From an uncultured Collinsella sp. (lineage in GTDB: Bacteria; Actinomycetota; Coriobacteriia; Coriobacteriales; Coriobacteriaceae): a DNA stretch of 13,095 nucleotides. Positions 12,697 through 13,095 of this stretch are shown here, one piece after another. The DNA is taken from positions 1 through 13,095 of the forward strand of contig UQHO01000049.1 of the NCBI GenBank assembly GCA_900540995.1, written 5' to 3'. A model generated the notes under the pieces. That model searched no databases, was not told the origin of the DNA, and saw only the letters and a list, made by a program, of their open reading frames with translations. Position 1 is the stretch's first letter; each line of letters starts with the position of its first letter. The position numbers were made by a program, and so were the translations under genes.

Positions 12697-13095
12697 CTAG
12701 GACAGCGGGGCATCGCCCCTCTCTGCGCGCGCCCGCCCTATCAGCCCCGGCGTCAGGTCGAGCTCGCCGAGCGGCACGTCCTCCACGCCGTAGGCGTCCA
12801 GCAGCGCCGCCGCGTCGTCCCCGAGCATCGCCCTGAAGGCGCGGGCGGGCGTCGCGAAGCCGAGCGCGCCGCGGGGCTCGGAGTTCACGTGCGACATCGC
12901 GAGCGCCAGGTCGGCCGGGGAGAGCCGGTCGAACCTGAGGCCGGCGCCCTTGGGCAGCAGCTTCCTTATCTCGACGTGGTTGCGCTCGCAGGCGCCCTTC
13001 TGGTCGCTCCGCCTGGGGTCGCAGTAGAACAGCCTCGTCTCGCCGGGCCCCTCGCCGAGGAGGGCCGCCACCGCGCCCTCGTCGGCGAACTCCGC
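12697..13095 (-). CDS. IS30-family transposase, C-terminal 132 residues (partial)
   Basis: The frame is open at the right edge, so the N-terminal DNA-binding part and the first catalytic aspartate are outside the window. Visible residues begin AEFADEGAV, matching the segment that normally follows the second catalytic Asp (DNG.EF). Then FYCDPRRSDQKGACERNH (23-40) and RKLLPKG (44-50) match the IS30 signature 'P..SweRG.NEN.N...R...PKG', with E37 as the third DDE catalytic residue. SEPRGALGFATPARAF (72-87) matches the family's 'RPRk.LgyktP...f'. A tail of about 45 residues follows. The visible part shows no frameshift, and the gene ends in TAG. Whether the whole copy is intact cannot be seen. Confidence 0.88.
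   Translation of the reverse strand, partial: AEFADEGAVAALLGEGPGETRLFYCDPRRSDQKGACERNHVEIRKLLPKGAGLRFDRLSPADLALAMSHVNSEPRGALGFATPARAFRAMLGDDAAALLDAYGVEDVPLGELDLTPGLIGRARAERGDAPLS

Larger units (their letters stand above)
12572..13095 (-). mobile_element. IS30-family insertion sequence, partial (right side cut by window)
   Basis: This stretch contains the 3' part of an IS30-type transposase gene on the minus strand and about 125 bp of non-coding DNA beyond its stop. The terminal inverted repeat must lie left of 12697, but with the other end outside the window it cannot be fixed; 12572 is only the limit set by the pckA terminator. The DNA is more GC-rich at third codon positions than the host genes. 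Confidence 0.6.

Noticed and set aside
1..13095. CRISPR arrays, tRNA, rRNA or prophage genes
   Set aside because: No regularly spaced repeats, tRNA-like cloverleaf, rRNA stretch or phage protein was seen.

Overview
The window looks like a chromosomal stretch from a high-GC anaerobic actinobacterium of the Coriobacteriia, most like Collinsella. This is inference from gene content, GC-rich third codon positions and clear AGGAG-type ribosome sites; no rRNA or species marker is present. It holds eight host genes or gene parts and one truncated insertion sequence. Nearly all of it is conventional housekeeping sequence. The less-explained signals are in the intergenic DNA.

Left part (1-4263), all minus strand: serC (phosphoserine aminotransferase) and serA (3-phosphoglycerate dehydrogenase with a C-terminal ACT domain) lie 69 bp apart and probably form an operon. 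A good intrinsic terminator follows serA. An M20-family zinc peptidase/deacylase comes next, and 39 bp further on the 5' part of a DUF1015-like gene runs off the left edge. SerA and SerC supply two of the three steps from 3-phosphoglycerate to serine. DUF1015 genes are, to my knowledge, often found beside serA/serC.

Middle (4264-8858): a minus-strand NhaP2/CvrA-type K+/H+ antiporter with two C-terminal RCK_C-like domains; a divergent plus-strand PPP-family metallophosphatase with a readable promoter and palindromes around it; a 319-bp gap between convergent genes that carries an 18-bp perfect inverted repeat around an 87-bp core (MITE-like); and a minus-strand polysaccharide flippase-like membrane protein with a TTG start and a long hydrophilic N-terminus.

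Right part (8859-13095): plus-strand lctP (lactate permease) followed by pckA (ATP-type PEP carboxykinase), consistent with lactate uptake and PEP/oxaloacetate interconversion. The lctP leader has a dyad and the pckA leader a 16-bp palindrome that could be operators. After the pckA terminator comes the 3' part of an IS30-family transposase on the minus strand, cut by the window edge.

I did not find a clear new multi-gene system. The best candidates for something undescribed are the MITE-like element, a 23-codon reading frame behind a strong Shine-Dalgarno after the antiporter, and hairpins placed 1-3 nt before the Shine-Dalgarno of all three plus-strand genes.
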